A stretch of DNA of 64,000 bases, taken from contig NZ_JAUSVA010000002.1 of assembly GCF_030813695.1 (NCBI RefSeq), positions 7,091,501-7,155,500 on the forward strand, in the 5' to 3' direction. The stretch's first letter is position 1; the number at the start of each line of letters is the position of its first letter. A program made the translations under genes and the position numbers. This DNA comes from Kitasatospora herbaricolor. Lineage in GTDB: Bacteria > Actinomycetota > Actinomycetes > Streptomycetales > Streptomycetaceae. Shown here piece after piece: positions 52,419-61,088 of this stretch. Below the pieces are notes generated by a model, which worked only from the letters and a program-made list of their open reading frames with translations, searched no databases and had not been told where the DNA came from.

Positions 52419-53135
52419 GTGACCACACCGTTCGACGCCCCCAGCCCCGAAGACGCGCCCGCCGGGCGCGACGCCAACCCCCAGTACGTGCTGCCGCTCG
52501 TCGTCCGGATGGAGCGGTCCGAACCGCCCGGCCGCACCGACGCGCTGGAGACCTCGGCCCGCGCCGTGCTGACGCTGCTGGACGACCCCCGGGTGACCGA
52601 TCCGGACGGCGAGTGGGCCGCCCTGGTCGTCGCCTGGACGGACGGCCGGATCCGCAAGGTGGTCCGCCGGGCCCGGGGCGGCGAGTGGCGCAAGGCCGGC
52701 GAGCTGCCGGGCATCACCGTGACCGGCGCCGAGGCCGAGGTCCGGGTCTTCCCGCCCGTCCCGCTGGACGGCTGGCCCAAGGAGCTGGCCAAGCTCCAGG
52801 TCTCCGGCACCGACCTGGAGGAGACCACGCCGCCGGCCGCCCCCGAGCCCGGCCTGCCCGTGCTCTGGCTCAACCCGGAGCTGGAGATGAGCGCCGGCAA
52901 GACCATGGCCCAGACCGGCCACGCCGCCCAGCTCGCCTGGTGGCGCCTGGACGAGGCACAGCGCAAGGAATGGGCCGGGAACGGCTTCGCCCTCGCCGTC
53001 CGGACTGCCACGCCGCAGGCGTGGGCCGAGCTGACGGCCAGTGGCCTGCCCCTGGTGCAGGACGCGGGGTTCACCGAGATCGCTCCCGGCAGCTCCACCG
53101 TGGTGGCCGACCACCCGGCGCTGCGCGAGGGGTAG
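52419..53135 (+). CDS. Peptidyl-tRNA hydrolase, PTH2 family, with N-terminal extension
   Basis: 238 aa from GTG. The C-terminal about 110 residues form the PTH2 fold with the family motif EMSAGKTMAQTGHAAQLAWW, followed by VVADHPALREG. It should hydrolyse peptidyl-tRNA released from ribosomes. The N-terminal about 130 residues (PQYVLPLVVRMERSEPPGR to VFPPVPLDGWPKELAKLQV) have no recognised domain. The canonical bacterial Pth is a different family, so this is an additional, archaeal/eukaryal-type enzyme. Confidence 0.85.
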   Translation: MTTPFDAPSPEDAPAGRDANPQYVLPLVVRMERSEPPGRTDALETSARAVLTLLDDPRVTDPDGEWAALVVAWTDGRIRKVVRRARGGEWRKAGELPGITVTGAEAEVRVFPPVPLDGWPKELAKLQVSGTDLEETTPPAAPEPGLPVLWLNPELEMSAGKTMAQTGHAAQLAWWRLDEAQRKEWAGNGFALAVRTATPQAWAELTASGLPLVQDAGFTEIAPGSSTVVADHPALREG

Positions 53136-53223
53136 CCGGCGCCCGCACCGGCGGGGCCGGGCGGTACGTACGGGGCTCAGGGGCACAGGCGCACAGGGCA
53201 GAGGCCGACAAGGGGGACCACCG

Positions 53224-54807
53224 GTGCCGGAACTGACGCAACGGCGACCGCCGTCCGAGGGGGACGACGTCGCCTCCGGGGCCGCCGGGCCCCGTCCCGC
53301 CGTGCCCGGTGACCGGGCGGAGCACCTGCTGGCCATGCACCGACTGGCGGTGGGGCCCGACGCCACGGCCGCGCTGCTGGGCTGGCTGGCCCGGCGCGGC
53401 GGCCGGTGGACCGCGCTGCTGGACGCCGACGGCGCCGTCCTCCGGGCGGCCGCCCCGACCGGCGGGGCTCCGGCCGGAGAGGCGCCGGAGGGCGCCCTCG
53501 TCGGGCTCGCCGCCGAGGGTGCGGCGCTGCTGCGGGCGCAGGGCGCCGGCTCGGCGCGGATCGACCGGGCGGGCCTGACCGGCTGGTTCGTGGCGGCCGG
53601 CGGCGGTCCGGCGCGCCCCGTGCTGGCGGCGGCCGGCCGCGGGGCCGGCCCGGCCGGCCTGCCACGGCTGCTGGCCGACGCCGCCCGGCTGGTGGGGCTC
53701 TGCCGGCAGGTCGAGGCGGCCGCCCGCGACCGCGAGCGGTCCGAACGGGCCGACGCGGGCAGCCGCGAGGCGGTCCTGCACCTGCTGATGATCGGTGAAC
53801 TGCCGGCGGCCCACCGGATCGCGGCGGCGCTGGGGCCCGAGCTGCCGGACCCGGTCCGGATCCGGGTGGTGGAGGGGCCGGTCGGGCGGCGGGCCGAGAT
53901 CGCCGTCGAATGGGCCGCGGCCACCGGCGACCGGTCCTGGATCGTGCCCTGCCCGGTCAACCACGGCCACCTCATCGCCGTCTCCCCGGCCGACCTCGCG
54001 CCGACCGCCGGGGGCGAGCCGGCCGTGCCCGCCGACTGCGCGATCGGGGTGAGCGGCGCCGTCCCGCTGCGCGAGACCGCGCTCGGCTACGAGCAGGCCT
54101 TCCACGCGCTGGCCGCGGCCCGGTCGGTGCCGGGCCGGCAGGTGGTCTTCGACGGACACGGCGACCTCGCCCCGCTGCTGGGGCCGGCCGGGGCCGGCTG
54201 GGCGCGGCAGCTGCTCCGCCCGCTGACCGAGTACGCCCCCGTGCGCCGGGCCGATCCGGGGGCGGCCGAGCTGTTGGGCACCCTGTCCTCCTGGCTGGCC
54301 TTCGGCACCGCCGCCGTACGCCATCTCAAGGTGCACCGGAACACCCTCGCCGCCCGGCTCGACCGGATCCAGGAACTCCTCGGGCTGGACCTGGAACGCC
54401 TCCCCGGCCAGGCCACCGCCTCGCTGGCGCTGCGGCTGAGGGCGGTCCCCGTCCTGCCCGCCGGCCCGGCGGCGCCCGCCGTGCCGCCCGGTCCGGCCGG
54501 TCTGGAAATGCTGCTCGCCACCCCCGCCACCGCGCACTGGGCCGAGGCCCTGCTACGCCCGCTGCACGTGGCCGGCCCGCCGACCGCGGCCGCCAGTGTC
54601 CGGGCCTGGCTGGCCCAGGACGCCCGGGTGGCCCCGGCGGCGGCCGTGCTCGGCATCAGCGCCCCGGCGCTGCGCAAGCGGCTGCTGCGGATCGAGGAGC
54701 TGCTGCAGCGCTCGCTGCTCGAATCGCCGAGTGCCAAGTACGACCTCTGGCTGGCCGGGCGGGCGGGCGCGCTGGCCGAGCGCCCGGGGCGGCCGACCGG
54801 GCGGTGA
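53224..54807 (+). CDS. PucR family transcriptional regulator with two HTH_30-like blocks
   Basis: 527 aa from GTG (AAGGGGG upstream). The middle resembles the GGDEF-like/CdaR region of PucR proteins (SRSR-type helix REAVLHLLMIGELPAAHRIAA). A PucR helix-turn-helix appears near residues 364-390 (VRHLKVHRNTLAARLDRIQEL), and a second, similar one near 470-500 (AAAVLGISAPALRKRLLRIEELL). PucR proteins often control purine, pyrimidine or amino-acid catabolism; the target here is unknown. Not adjacent to any catabolic operon; 89 bp after PTH2. Confidence 0.83.
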   Translation: MPELTQRRPPSEGDDVASGAAGPRPAVPGDRAEHLLAMHRLAVGPDATAALLGWLARRGGRWTALLDADGAVLRAAAPTGGAPAGEAPEGALVGLAAEGAALLRAQGAGSARIDRAGLTGWFVAAGGGPARPVLAAAGRGAGPAGLPRLLADAARLVGLCRQVEAAARDRERSERADAGSREAVLHLLMIGELPAAHRIAAALGPELPDPVRIRVVEGPVGRRAEIAVEWAAATGDRSWIVPCPVNHGHLIAVSPADLAPTAGGEPAVPADCAIGVSGAVPLRETALGYEQAFHALAAARSVPGRQVVFDGHGDLAPLLGPAGAGWARQLLRPLTEYAPVRRADPGAAELLGTLSSWLAFGTAAVRHLKVHRNTLAARLDRIQELLGLDLERLPGQATASLALRLRAVPVLPAGPAAPAVPPGPAGLEMLLATPATAHWAEALLRPLHVAGPPTAAASVRAWLAQDARVAPAAAVLGISAPALRKRLLRIEELLQRSLLESPSAKYDLWLAGRAGALAERPGRPTGR

Positions 54808-55159
54808 CTGGGCGTGGTGTTACCCGGGCGGCCGTCCGGGTGTGCAGATGGAAGCTTTCGCCGCGCTGCGGCCCGAGCCAGGATGGAGTGCGGCCGAGCG
54901 GGCCGCCACCGCGCGGGGCCGGGACGGGGAAACGACTCCGGGACCGCGCCCACGGCCCGCGCGGCGCGACCTGGCGAGTCCCACGGGGGATCGGCAACGG
55001 GGGTGCACCGCACGGGGGTGCGGCGCGGATCGACCGAGCGGGTCCGTACGGCGGGGGCCCGGGGGGACTGTCCCCCCGGGCCCCCGCCGTCGTGCTCCCC
55101 GCCGTCCGGTCCGCCGTCGGGTCCCGTGACCGGGTCGACCCGCCGGCGGGCCGCCCGGC
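54808..55159. other. Intergenic region, 352 bp, no gene
   Basis: Nothing coding seen. It contains a very strong hairpin (55048-55090) that should stop transcription from both sides. Confidence 0.6.
55048..55090. terminator. Strong bidirectional terminator hairpin
   Basis: Perfect 20-bp inverted repeat (left arm 55048-55067, ACGGCGGGGG then CCCGGGGGGA) with a 3-nt loop, between convergent pucR-type and ABC permease genes. Confidence 0.75.
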
Positions 55160-55909
55160 TCAGCCTTCGTAGCGGCGGAACCGCCGCAGCCCGCCGTAGG
55201 CCGCCGCACCCGCCCAGAGGGCGAGCAGCAGCGTCCCGGTCCCGTGCGGGAAGGGGACGTCCGGGTCGGTGGCGTAGCGGATGCCGTACTGCCCGGCCTT
55301 GTCCGGCAGGAACGGGACGAGCTCGCGGACCCCGGGGACGGCGCCCAGCAGTGTGGTGCCGACCAGCAGCGTGGGGACCAGCAGGCCCATCGCGGCCGTC
55401 ATGTTGCCGAGCATGGCGGTGACGCCCAGACAGAACACGATCATCAGTGGCGGGTACAGCGCGGCGGCCGCCAGACTGCGCGGTACGCCCGGATCGGTCC
55501 AGCCGGCCGGGTGGTCCAGGGTGGCGCGGGCCGCCGCGAACGAGCCGGCCGAGAGCAGCAGCCCCAGGGCCAGGCCGTAGCCGGCCCCCACGGCGAGCTT
55601 GCTCCCGTACAGCAGGCCGCGGCGGGGCACCGCCAGCAGGGCGGGCAGGACCGAGCCGGAGTTGAACTCCTGCCCGAGCAGCAGCACTCCGAAGCAGACG
55701 AAGGCCGTCTGGAAGACCGTCAGCCCGTAGTGGATGCCGACGCTCGGGTCCTGGATCAGCAGCTCCTGGACGTCCCCGATCAGCGCGCAGACCAGGGCGC
55801 TCGCCAGGATGCCGAGCAGGGTGCCGGCCAGCGGGACGGACCAGGTGGTCCGCAGGGTGGTGATCTTCGTCCACTCGGCACGCAGCGCGGTGCCGGCGCT
55901 GACCGTCAT
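55160..55909 (-). CDS. ABC-2 type transporter permease
   Basis: 249-aa integral membrane protein with about six helices, starting MTVSAGTALRAEWTKITTLRTTWSV, typical of ABC-2 permeases in antibiotic or lipid exporters. LLGQEFNSGSV is the conserved cytoplasmic motif. Met at 55915 is an alternative start. It is a paralogue of the neighbouring permease (same LxGQExNSG and AAMGLL blocks), and both lie downstream of one ATPase gene. Confidence 0.88.
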   Translation of the reverse strand: MTVSAGTALRAEWTKITTLRTTWSVPLAGTLLGILASALVCALIGDVQELLIQDPSVGIHYGLTVFQTAFVCFGVLLLGQEFNSGSVLPALLAVPRRGLLYGSKLAVGAGYGLALGLLLSAGSFAAARATLDHPAGWTDPGVPRSLAAAALYPPLMIVFCLGVTAMLGNMTAAMGLLVPTLLVGTTLLGAVPGVRELVPFLPDKAGQYGIRYATDPDVPFPHGTGTLLLALWAGAAAYGGLRRFRRYEG

Positions 55910-55985
55910 GGTCACTCCTCGGGCGTCGGGATGTCGGGTGTCGGGTGTCGGGCGTCGGGCCGGGGCCCGGCCCCCGGCCGTTCGG

Positions 55986-56768
55986 TCAGGCGTCGTGCCG
56001 GCGTAGCGAGCGCAGCCCGCCGTACGCGGCCGCCCCGGCCCAGAGCGCCATGATCAGCAGACCGGTCCAGTGCCCGTAGTGGATGCCGGCGGTCTCCTGG
56101 TGGCGCAGCGCGTACTGGCCGGCCCGGTCGGGCAGGAACTGCGCCACCTCCCGGACCCCGGGGACGGCCGCCAGCACGGTGGTGCCGAGGAAGACCATCG
56201 GGGAGAGCAGGCCCATGGCCGCCGTCAGGTTGCGCAGCATGGCCGTGGCACCGAAGCAGACGATCACCAGCAGCGGGTGGTACAGCACGCCGGCGACGAT
56301 GCTGCGGACGGTCGCCGGGGAGTCCAGTGCGAGGTCCACACTGGCGCCGGCGGCGAGGTAGGACCCGGCGGTCGAGAACAGTCCCACCAGAAGGCCTATC
56401 CCGCCGCCCAGCAGGAGCTTGGCGCCGAACAGCCGGCCGCGGGCGGGCACCGCCGTCAGCGAGGTCCGGACGGTGCCCGAGTTGTACTCCTGCCCGATCA
56501 GCAGGATGCCGAAGCAGGCCGCCGCCACCTGGCCGAAGTTGAGGCCGTAGTAGATGCCGAGGCTCGGGTCCTCGGTGAGCGAGGTGTCCGTGGCGCCGTA
56601 CGCGTCGTTGACGGCGTAGCCGATGCCGACGGTGATCAGCACGCCGAGCAGCGGGGTGATCCAGAGCGAGCGCAGGGTGGTGAGCTTGGTCCACTCCGCG
56701 TGCAGGACGGCGGCCGGGCGCCGGGCCGGGGCGGTCGCCGGCCGGCCTGCGAGGGTCGTGGTGGTCAT
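55986..56768 (-). CDS. ABC-2 type transporter permease
   Basis: 260-aa membrane protein with about six helices, the paralogue of the downstream permease (HAEWTKLTTLRSLWITPLLG, LIGQEYNSGTVRTSLTAVP). Overlaps the ATPase gene by 4 nt (ATGA). With its partner it probably forms a heterodimeric export channel. Confidence 0.89.
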   Translation of the reverse strand: MTTTTLAGRPATAPARRPAAVLHAEWTKLTTLRSLWITPLLGVLITVGIGYAVNDAYGATDTSLTEDPSLGIYYGLNFGQVAAACFGILLIGQEYNSGTVRTSLTAVPARGRLFGAKLLLGGGIGLLVGLFSTAGSYLAAGASVDLALDSPATVRSIVAGVLYHPLLVIVCFGATAMLRNLTAAMGLLSPMVFLGTTVLAAVPGVREVAQFLPDRAGQYALRHQETAGIHYGHWTGLLIMALWAGAAAYGGLRSLRRHDA

Positions 56769-57679
56769 GCCGCCACCGCCCGGTACTCGACGCTGTCCGC
56801 GGTCATCCGCATGAAGGCCTCCTCCAACGAGTCCCGCTGGACCGCGATCTCGTACAGCACCACGCCGTGCGCGGCGGCCAGCGCGGCGATCCGCTCCGGC
56901 TCGGCGCCGGTGACCTCCCAGGCGCCGTCCTCGGCGGGCTCGGCGGTGAGGCCGGCGCCGGGACCGCGCAGCAGGGCGGTTAGCTTGTCCGGATCGACCG
57001 CGCGGACCCGGACCCTGGTCCGGCCGTGCCGGTCGATGAACTCCGCGGTGCTCGCGTCGGCGAGCAGCCGGCCGCGTCCGATCACCACCAGGTGGTCCGC
57101 GGTCAGGGCCATCTCCGTCATCAGGTGCGAGGAGACCAGCACCGCCCGGCCCTCGGCGGCCAGGCCGCGCAGCAGGGTCCGGATCCAGCGGATGCCCTCC
57201 GGGTCCAGGCCGTTGACCGGCTCGTCCAGCAGCAGCACCGGCGGGTCGCCGAGCAGGGCGCCGGCCACGCCCAGCCGCTGGCGCATCCCCAGCGAGAAGC
57301 CCTTGATCCGCTTGCGGGCCACCTCGGCCAGCCCGACCTGGGCGAGCACCGCGTCCACCCGGGAGTCCGGCAGGCCGTTGCTGTGCGCCAGCCAGCGCAG
57401 GTGCCCCCGGGCGGTGCGGCCGCCGTGCACGGCGTGGGCGTCCAGCAGCGCGCCGACCTGGCGCAGCGGCTCCGCGAGTTCGGCGTACGGCCGCCCGTCG
57501 ATCAGCGCCCGGCCCGCATTGGGGCGGTCCAGGCCGAGGATCATCCGCATGCTGGTGGTCTTGCCGGCCCCGTTGGGCCCGAGGAACCCGGTGACCACCC
57601 CGGGGCGGACGCCGAAGCTGAGGTCGTCGACGGCGAGGGTCTGCCCGTACGTCTTGCTGAGGCCCTGGACCTCGATCAT
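56765..57679 (-). CDS. ABC exporter ATP-binding protein
   Basis: 304-aa ABC ATPase of the DrrA/bacitracin-exporter type: Walker A GPNGAGKTT (about 34-42), signature FSLGMRQRLGVAGALLG, Walker B VLLLDEPVNGLDP, switch SSHLMTEM. A C-terminal accessory region follows. First gene of the three-gene exporter unit and divergent from the histidine kinase gene with 136 bp between starts, so the two-component system is the probable regulator. Confidence 0.93.
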   Translation of the reverse strand: MIEVQGLSKTYGQTLAVDDLSFGVRPGVVTGFLGPNGAGKTTSMRMILGLDRPNAGRALIDGRPYAELAEPLRQVGALLDAHAVHGGRTARGHLRWLAHSNGLPDSRVDAVLAQVGLAEVARKRIKGFSLGMRQRLGVAGALLGDPPVLLLDEPVNGLDPEGIRWIRTLLRGLAAEGRAVLVSSHLMTEMALTADHLVVIGRGRLLADASTAEFIDRHGRTRVRVRAVDPDKLTALLRGPGAGLTAEPAEDGAWEVTGAEPERIAALAAAHGVVLYEIAVQRDSLEEAFMRMTADSVEYRAVAA

Positions 57680-57815
57680 GGCTGCCTCCCTGACTCGTTG
57701 GTGACGGGATCCATTCGACCCGGTGCGGCCGGGGCGGCGGATCCCGCCAGGGAGGGGACCGGCCTCCCTCCCGGGAGGGAGGCCCGTGGCGCCGGTGGCC
57801 TGGCACGATGGCCGG

Positions 57816-59024
57816 GTGCCCAGGATCCTCGCGCCGCTGTTCGCCGCCGCCACCTACGCCCGGTGGCTCCACCTGCTGATCGGCATGGTCTTCGCCGGCG
57901 TGGTGCTGATGGTGTACCCGGGCATCGAGGAGGGCGTCGGCATGCTGCGACTCGTCACCTCCGCCACCGTCTGCGACAGCGTGCTGCTGGCGCTGGCGGC
58001 GCTGGTCCCGGCGATGCGGCGGGCCGAGGGCGTCCAGGCCCGGCTGCTGCTGATGCCGGACCGCGAGGAGGACATCGGGGTCGAGCGCTCCCGTACCTGG
58101 GCCGACCGCCGCCGCACGACGGCCTGGCTGATCGCCCGCGTCGCCCTCGGTATGGCGGTCGGCCTGCTGAGCGTGAACGTGATGACGGTGACCGTCCTGC
58201 TGGCCGGCGCCCCCGGCCGGGACGAGCCGCTCGTGCTGTACGGGCAGGCGCTGCCGGTCGGCGGTGATCTCTGGTACCCGCTGTTCGCCCCGCTGGTGCT
58301 GTTCGGCGCCGGCTGGCTGGTGGTGCTCGCCGGGCGGCTGCAACTGGCCATGGCGGTGCGGCTGCTGGGCCCCTCGCCGGCCGAGCGGCTGGCCGAGGCC
58401 GAGCTGCGGGCCGAGCGGCTGCTGGAGCGCAACCGGCTGGCCCGCGAGCTGCACGACTCGATCGGCCACGCCCTGACGGTGACCGTGCTGCAGGCCGGGG
58501 CGGCCCGCGAGGTCGGCGATCCGGCGTTCGTGGCCAAGGCCTTGGAGGTGATCGAGGAGACCGGCCGGCGGGCGATGGACGACCTGGAGCGCACGCTCGT
58601 CCTGCTGCGCGACACCCAGGGCGGCGCCGTCACCGAGCAGCCCGGCATCGAGCAGCTGCCGCAGCTCTTCGAGGCGGCGCGGGCGGCCGGCAGTCCGGTC
58701 GAGGCCTGGATCGACGTCCCGCCGGGGCGGTTGCCCGGCGTGCTGTCGCGCGAGACCTACCGGATCGTCCAGGAGGCGGTCACCAATCTGCTGCGGCACG
58801 CGCCGGGTGAGCCGATCACGGTGCGGATCGCCGTCCGGGACGGCGGGTTGGAGCTGCGCTGCGTCAACGCGACCGACGGCGGCGGCCGTTCACGGGCGAG
58901 CGGGGGCAAGGGGCTGCGCGGGATCCGGGAGCGGGCCTCCCTGCTGGGCGGGGAGGCGACGGCCGCCCGGCAGGACGACGAGTGGGTGCTGGCCGTGCGG
59001 CTGCCCCTAAGGTTGGGGGCGTGA
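57816..59024 (+). CDS. NarL-type sensor histidine kinase
   Basis: 402 aa from GTG. About four to five transmembrane helices lie in the first 200 residues, then the HisKA_3 dimerisation helix with phospho-acceptor His in RNRLARELHDSIGHALT, and a short HATPase domain (VQEAVTNLLRHAPG; GGKGLRGIRERASLLGG). It phosphorylates the adjacent response regulator, whose start overlaps this stop. The signal is unknown; exporter neighbours suggest cell-envelope stress or an antibiotic. Confidence 0.92.
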   Translation: MPRILAPLFAAATYARWLHLLIGMVFAGVVLMVYPGIEEGVGMLRLVTSATVCDSVLLALAALVPAMRRAEGVQARLLLMPDREEDIGVERSRTWADRRRTTAWLIARVALGMAVGLLSVNVMTVTVLLAGAPGRDEPLVLYGQALPVGGDLWYPLFAPLVLFGAGWLVVLAGRLQLAMAVRLLGPSPAERLAEAELRAERLLERNRLARELHDSIGHALTVTVLQAGAAREVGDPAFVAKALEVIEETGRRAMDDLERTLVLLRDTQGGAVTEQPGIEQLPQLFEAARAAGSPVEAWIDVPPGRLPGVLSRETYRIVQEAVTNLLRHAPGEPITVRIAVRDGGLELRCVNATDGGGRSRASGGKGLRGIRERASLLGGEATAARQDDEWVLAVRLPLRLGA

Positions 59025-59677
59025 TGATCAAGATCCTGCTGGTCGACGACGAGGAGCTGGTCCGGGCCGGGCTGCGGGCCGTGCTGGAGGCGCAGGGCGA
59101 CCTGACGGTGGTCGGTGAGGCCGCAGACGGCAGTCAGGTCCTGGGCCTGGTGCGGACCTTGCGGCCCGACGTGGTGCTGATGGACGTCCGGATGCCCGAC
59201 ATGGACGGGCTGACCGCGACCCGCGCCCTGATCGAGGGCTGCCCGGAGCCGCCGAAGATCCTGGTGGTCACCACCTTCGAGAACGACGACTACGTGTACC
59301 AGGCGCTGCGGGCGGGCGCCGACGGGTTCCTGCTCAAGCGCTCCCGTCCGGCCGAGATCGCGCACGCCGTACGGCTGGTGGCGGCGGGGGAGTCGCTGCT
59401 GTTCCCGGCCGCGATCCGCCGGCTGGCGGCCGGCCAGGGCAACCGCCCGGCCCGGGAGGCGATGTCGCGCGCCGCGCTGACCGAGCGGGAGGCCGAGATC
59501 CTGCGCCTGGTGGCGCGCGGGCTCTCCAACGGCGAGATCGCCGGGCAGCTGTTCCTCGGCGTCCAGACGGTCAAGACCCATGTCAGCAGCGTGCTGGCCA
59601 AGTTGGGTGCGCGGGACCGCACCCAGGCGGTGATCGCCGCGTACGAGTCCGGGTTCGTGGCGCCGGACGGCGACTGA
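59024..59677 (+). CDS. NarL/FixJ-type response regulator
   Basis: 217 aa. The receiver domain has VDDEE and phospho-acceptor Asp in VVLMDVRMPDMDG (about residue 53), with Thr in VTTFENDDY and Lys in LLKRS. A LuxR-type HTH follows (LTEREAEILRLVARGLSN, VQTVKTHVSSVLAKLGARDR). GTG at 59021 is an alternative start, giving GTGA overlap with the kinase. Likely controls the divergent exporter. Confidence 0.94.
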   Translation: MIKILLVDDEELVRAGLRAVLEAQGDLTVVGEAADGSQVLGLVRTLRPDVVLMDVRMPDMDGLTATRALIEGCPEPPKILVVTTFENDDYVYQALRAGADGFLLKRSRPAEIAHAVRLVAAGESLLFPAAIRRLAAGQGNRPAREAMSRAALTEREAEILRLVARGLSNGEIAGQLFLGVQTVKTHVSSVLAKLGARDRTQAVIAAYESGFVAPDGD

Positions 59678-59723
59678 CCTGGCGGGCAGCCCCCGGGGCG
59701 TGGCCGGGGGCTGCCCGCCAGGT
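59677..59723. terminator. Bidirectional terminator between response regulator and modC
   Basis: Perfect 20-bp arms (ACCTGGCGGGCAGCCCCCGG at 59677-59696 and its complement at 59704-59723) with a 7-nt loop. The outer bases of both arms are part of the two convergent stop codons. Confidence 0.75.
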
Positions 59724-60931
59724 CAGGCCGGGTAGGCGTGGGTCTGGGCGGCCTTGACCGAGGCCCAGACCGTACTGCCCGGGGCGAGGTCCAGCTCGGC
59801 GGCGGCCGCCGGGGTGAGGTCGGCGGCGAGCGGGAGTTCGCCGGTGAGGTCGACCCGGACCTGGTCGCCGTGCAGGTCCAGGCCGGCGACCCGCAACCGC
59901 CACACGTTGCGGGCGCTGGACTCGGGCCGGGCCAGGTGCAGGGTGACGGCGGACGGCGGGAAGGCCACGAAGGCCGGGCCGGTCAGCTCCTCGGTGGTGG
60001 CGAGCACCCGACCGTCCGCGAGGGTGACCCGGCGGCCGTCGGCGGTGCCCTGGTAGAGGTTGAGGCCGACCAGCCGGGCGATGTAGTCGGTGCGCGGGTG
60101 GCGGGCGATCTCGGTGGGCGTCCCGGCCTGCACCTGGCGGCCCTCCTCGATCACCACCAGCCGGTCGGCCAGCACCATCGCGTCCAGCGGGTCGTGCGTC
60201 ACCAGTACCGCGACCGCCTCGAACTCGGCCAGATGGCGGCGCAGTTGGGAGCGGACGTCGAGCCTGGTCCGGGCGTCCAGGGCGGCCAGCGGCTCGTCCA
60301 GCAGCAGCAGGCGCGGGCGGACGGCCAAGGCGCGGGCCAGTGCCACCCGCTGGGCCTGGCCGCCGGAGAGGCTGCCCGGCTTGGCGCCCGCGTGGTCGGC
60401 CAGGCCCATCCGCTCCAGCCAGCCGGCCGCCTCGGCGCGGGCCTCCTTCCTGGGGCGGCCCTGGCAGCGCGGGCCGAAGGCGACGTTGTCGAGGGCGCTC
60501 AGGTGCGGGAAGAGCAGGTAGTCCTGGAACACCACGCCGACCGGGCGGTCCTCGGCCGGGGTGTGCAGGTGCTGCCGAGGGTCCTCCAGGGTCCGGCCGT
60601 CCAGGCGGAGCCGCCCGCCGGTCAGCGGCAGCAGACCGGCCAGCGCGCGCAGGGCGGTGGACTTGCCGGCGCCGTTGGGGCCGAGCAGGGCTACCACCTC
60701 GCCGGGGGCGGCGGTGAGGGTCAGGTCGAGGCGGAACCCGGCCCGCTCGACCAGCAGTCGTGCGTCCAGGGCGGGTTCGGCAGCGGCGCTTTCGGCCGTG
60801 CTGCCCGCGGTGCCTTCGGCCGCGCTTTCGGCCGTGCTATCGGCCGTAGGGTCGGGCCCGGCGGGGCCTTCGGTGTCGGCCGGGCCCTGGGCCTCGGGGC
60901 CGTCGGGGGAGTGCTCGGCGCGTGATGTCAT
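59723..60931 (-). CDS. modC: Molybdate ABC transporter ATP-binding protein
   Basis: 402-aa ABC ATPase: Walker A GPNGAGKST, signature LSGGQAQRVALARAL, Walker B LLLLDEPLAALD, switch VLVTHD. A C-terminal Mop/TOBE domain (about 335-400, VAGLDLHGDQVRVDLTGELP) senses molybdate in ModC proteins. The first about 50 residues are an extra disordered Ala/Glu/Thr/Ser-rich stretch absent from typical ModC. Last gene of modABC, separated from modB by 157 bp that contain a large hairpin. Confidence 0.92.
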   Translation of the reverse strand: MTSRAEHSPDGPEAQGPADTEGPAGPDPTADSTAESAAEGTAGSTAESAAAEPALDARLLVERAGFRLDLTLTAAPGEVVALLGPNGAGKSTALRALAGLLPLTGGRLRLDGRTLEDPRQHLHTPAEDRPVGVVFQDYLLFPHLSALDNVAFGPRCQGRPRKEARAEAAGWLERMGLADHAGAKPGSLSGGQAQRVALARALAVRPRLLLLDEPLAALDARTRLDVRSQLRRHLAEFEAVAVLVTHDPLDAMVLADRLVVIEEGRQVQAGTPTEIARHPRTDYIARLVGLNLYQGTADGRRVTLADGRVLATTEELTGPAFVAFPPSAVTLHLARPESSARNVWRLRVAGLDLHGDQVRVDLTGELPLAADLTPAAAAELDLAPGSTVWASVKAAQTHAYPA

Positions 60932-61022
60932 GGCGTGGGCGTCCAGGGGCTGCGGGGGAGGGCCGGTTCGGCGGCCGGGGCGGGCGGGCCCACCGGGTCG
61001 TGGGCGTGCGCGGGGCAGTGCA

Positions 61023-61081
61023 CCGGACGGTGCCGGGGCGGCCGGCACCCAGCGGGCGCCGGCCGCCCCGGCACCGTCCGG
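61023..61081 (-). promoter_or_regulatory. Large hairpin between modB and modC
   Basis: Perfect 24-bp inverted repeat (left arm 61023-61046, right arm 61058-61081) with an 11-nt loop, directly after the modB stop and 92 bp before modC. It may end or attenuate transcription within the operon or protect the modAB message. Confidence 0.6.
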
Positions 61082-61088
61082 CGGCGCG

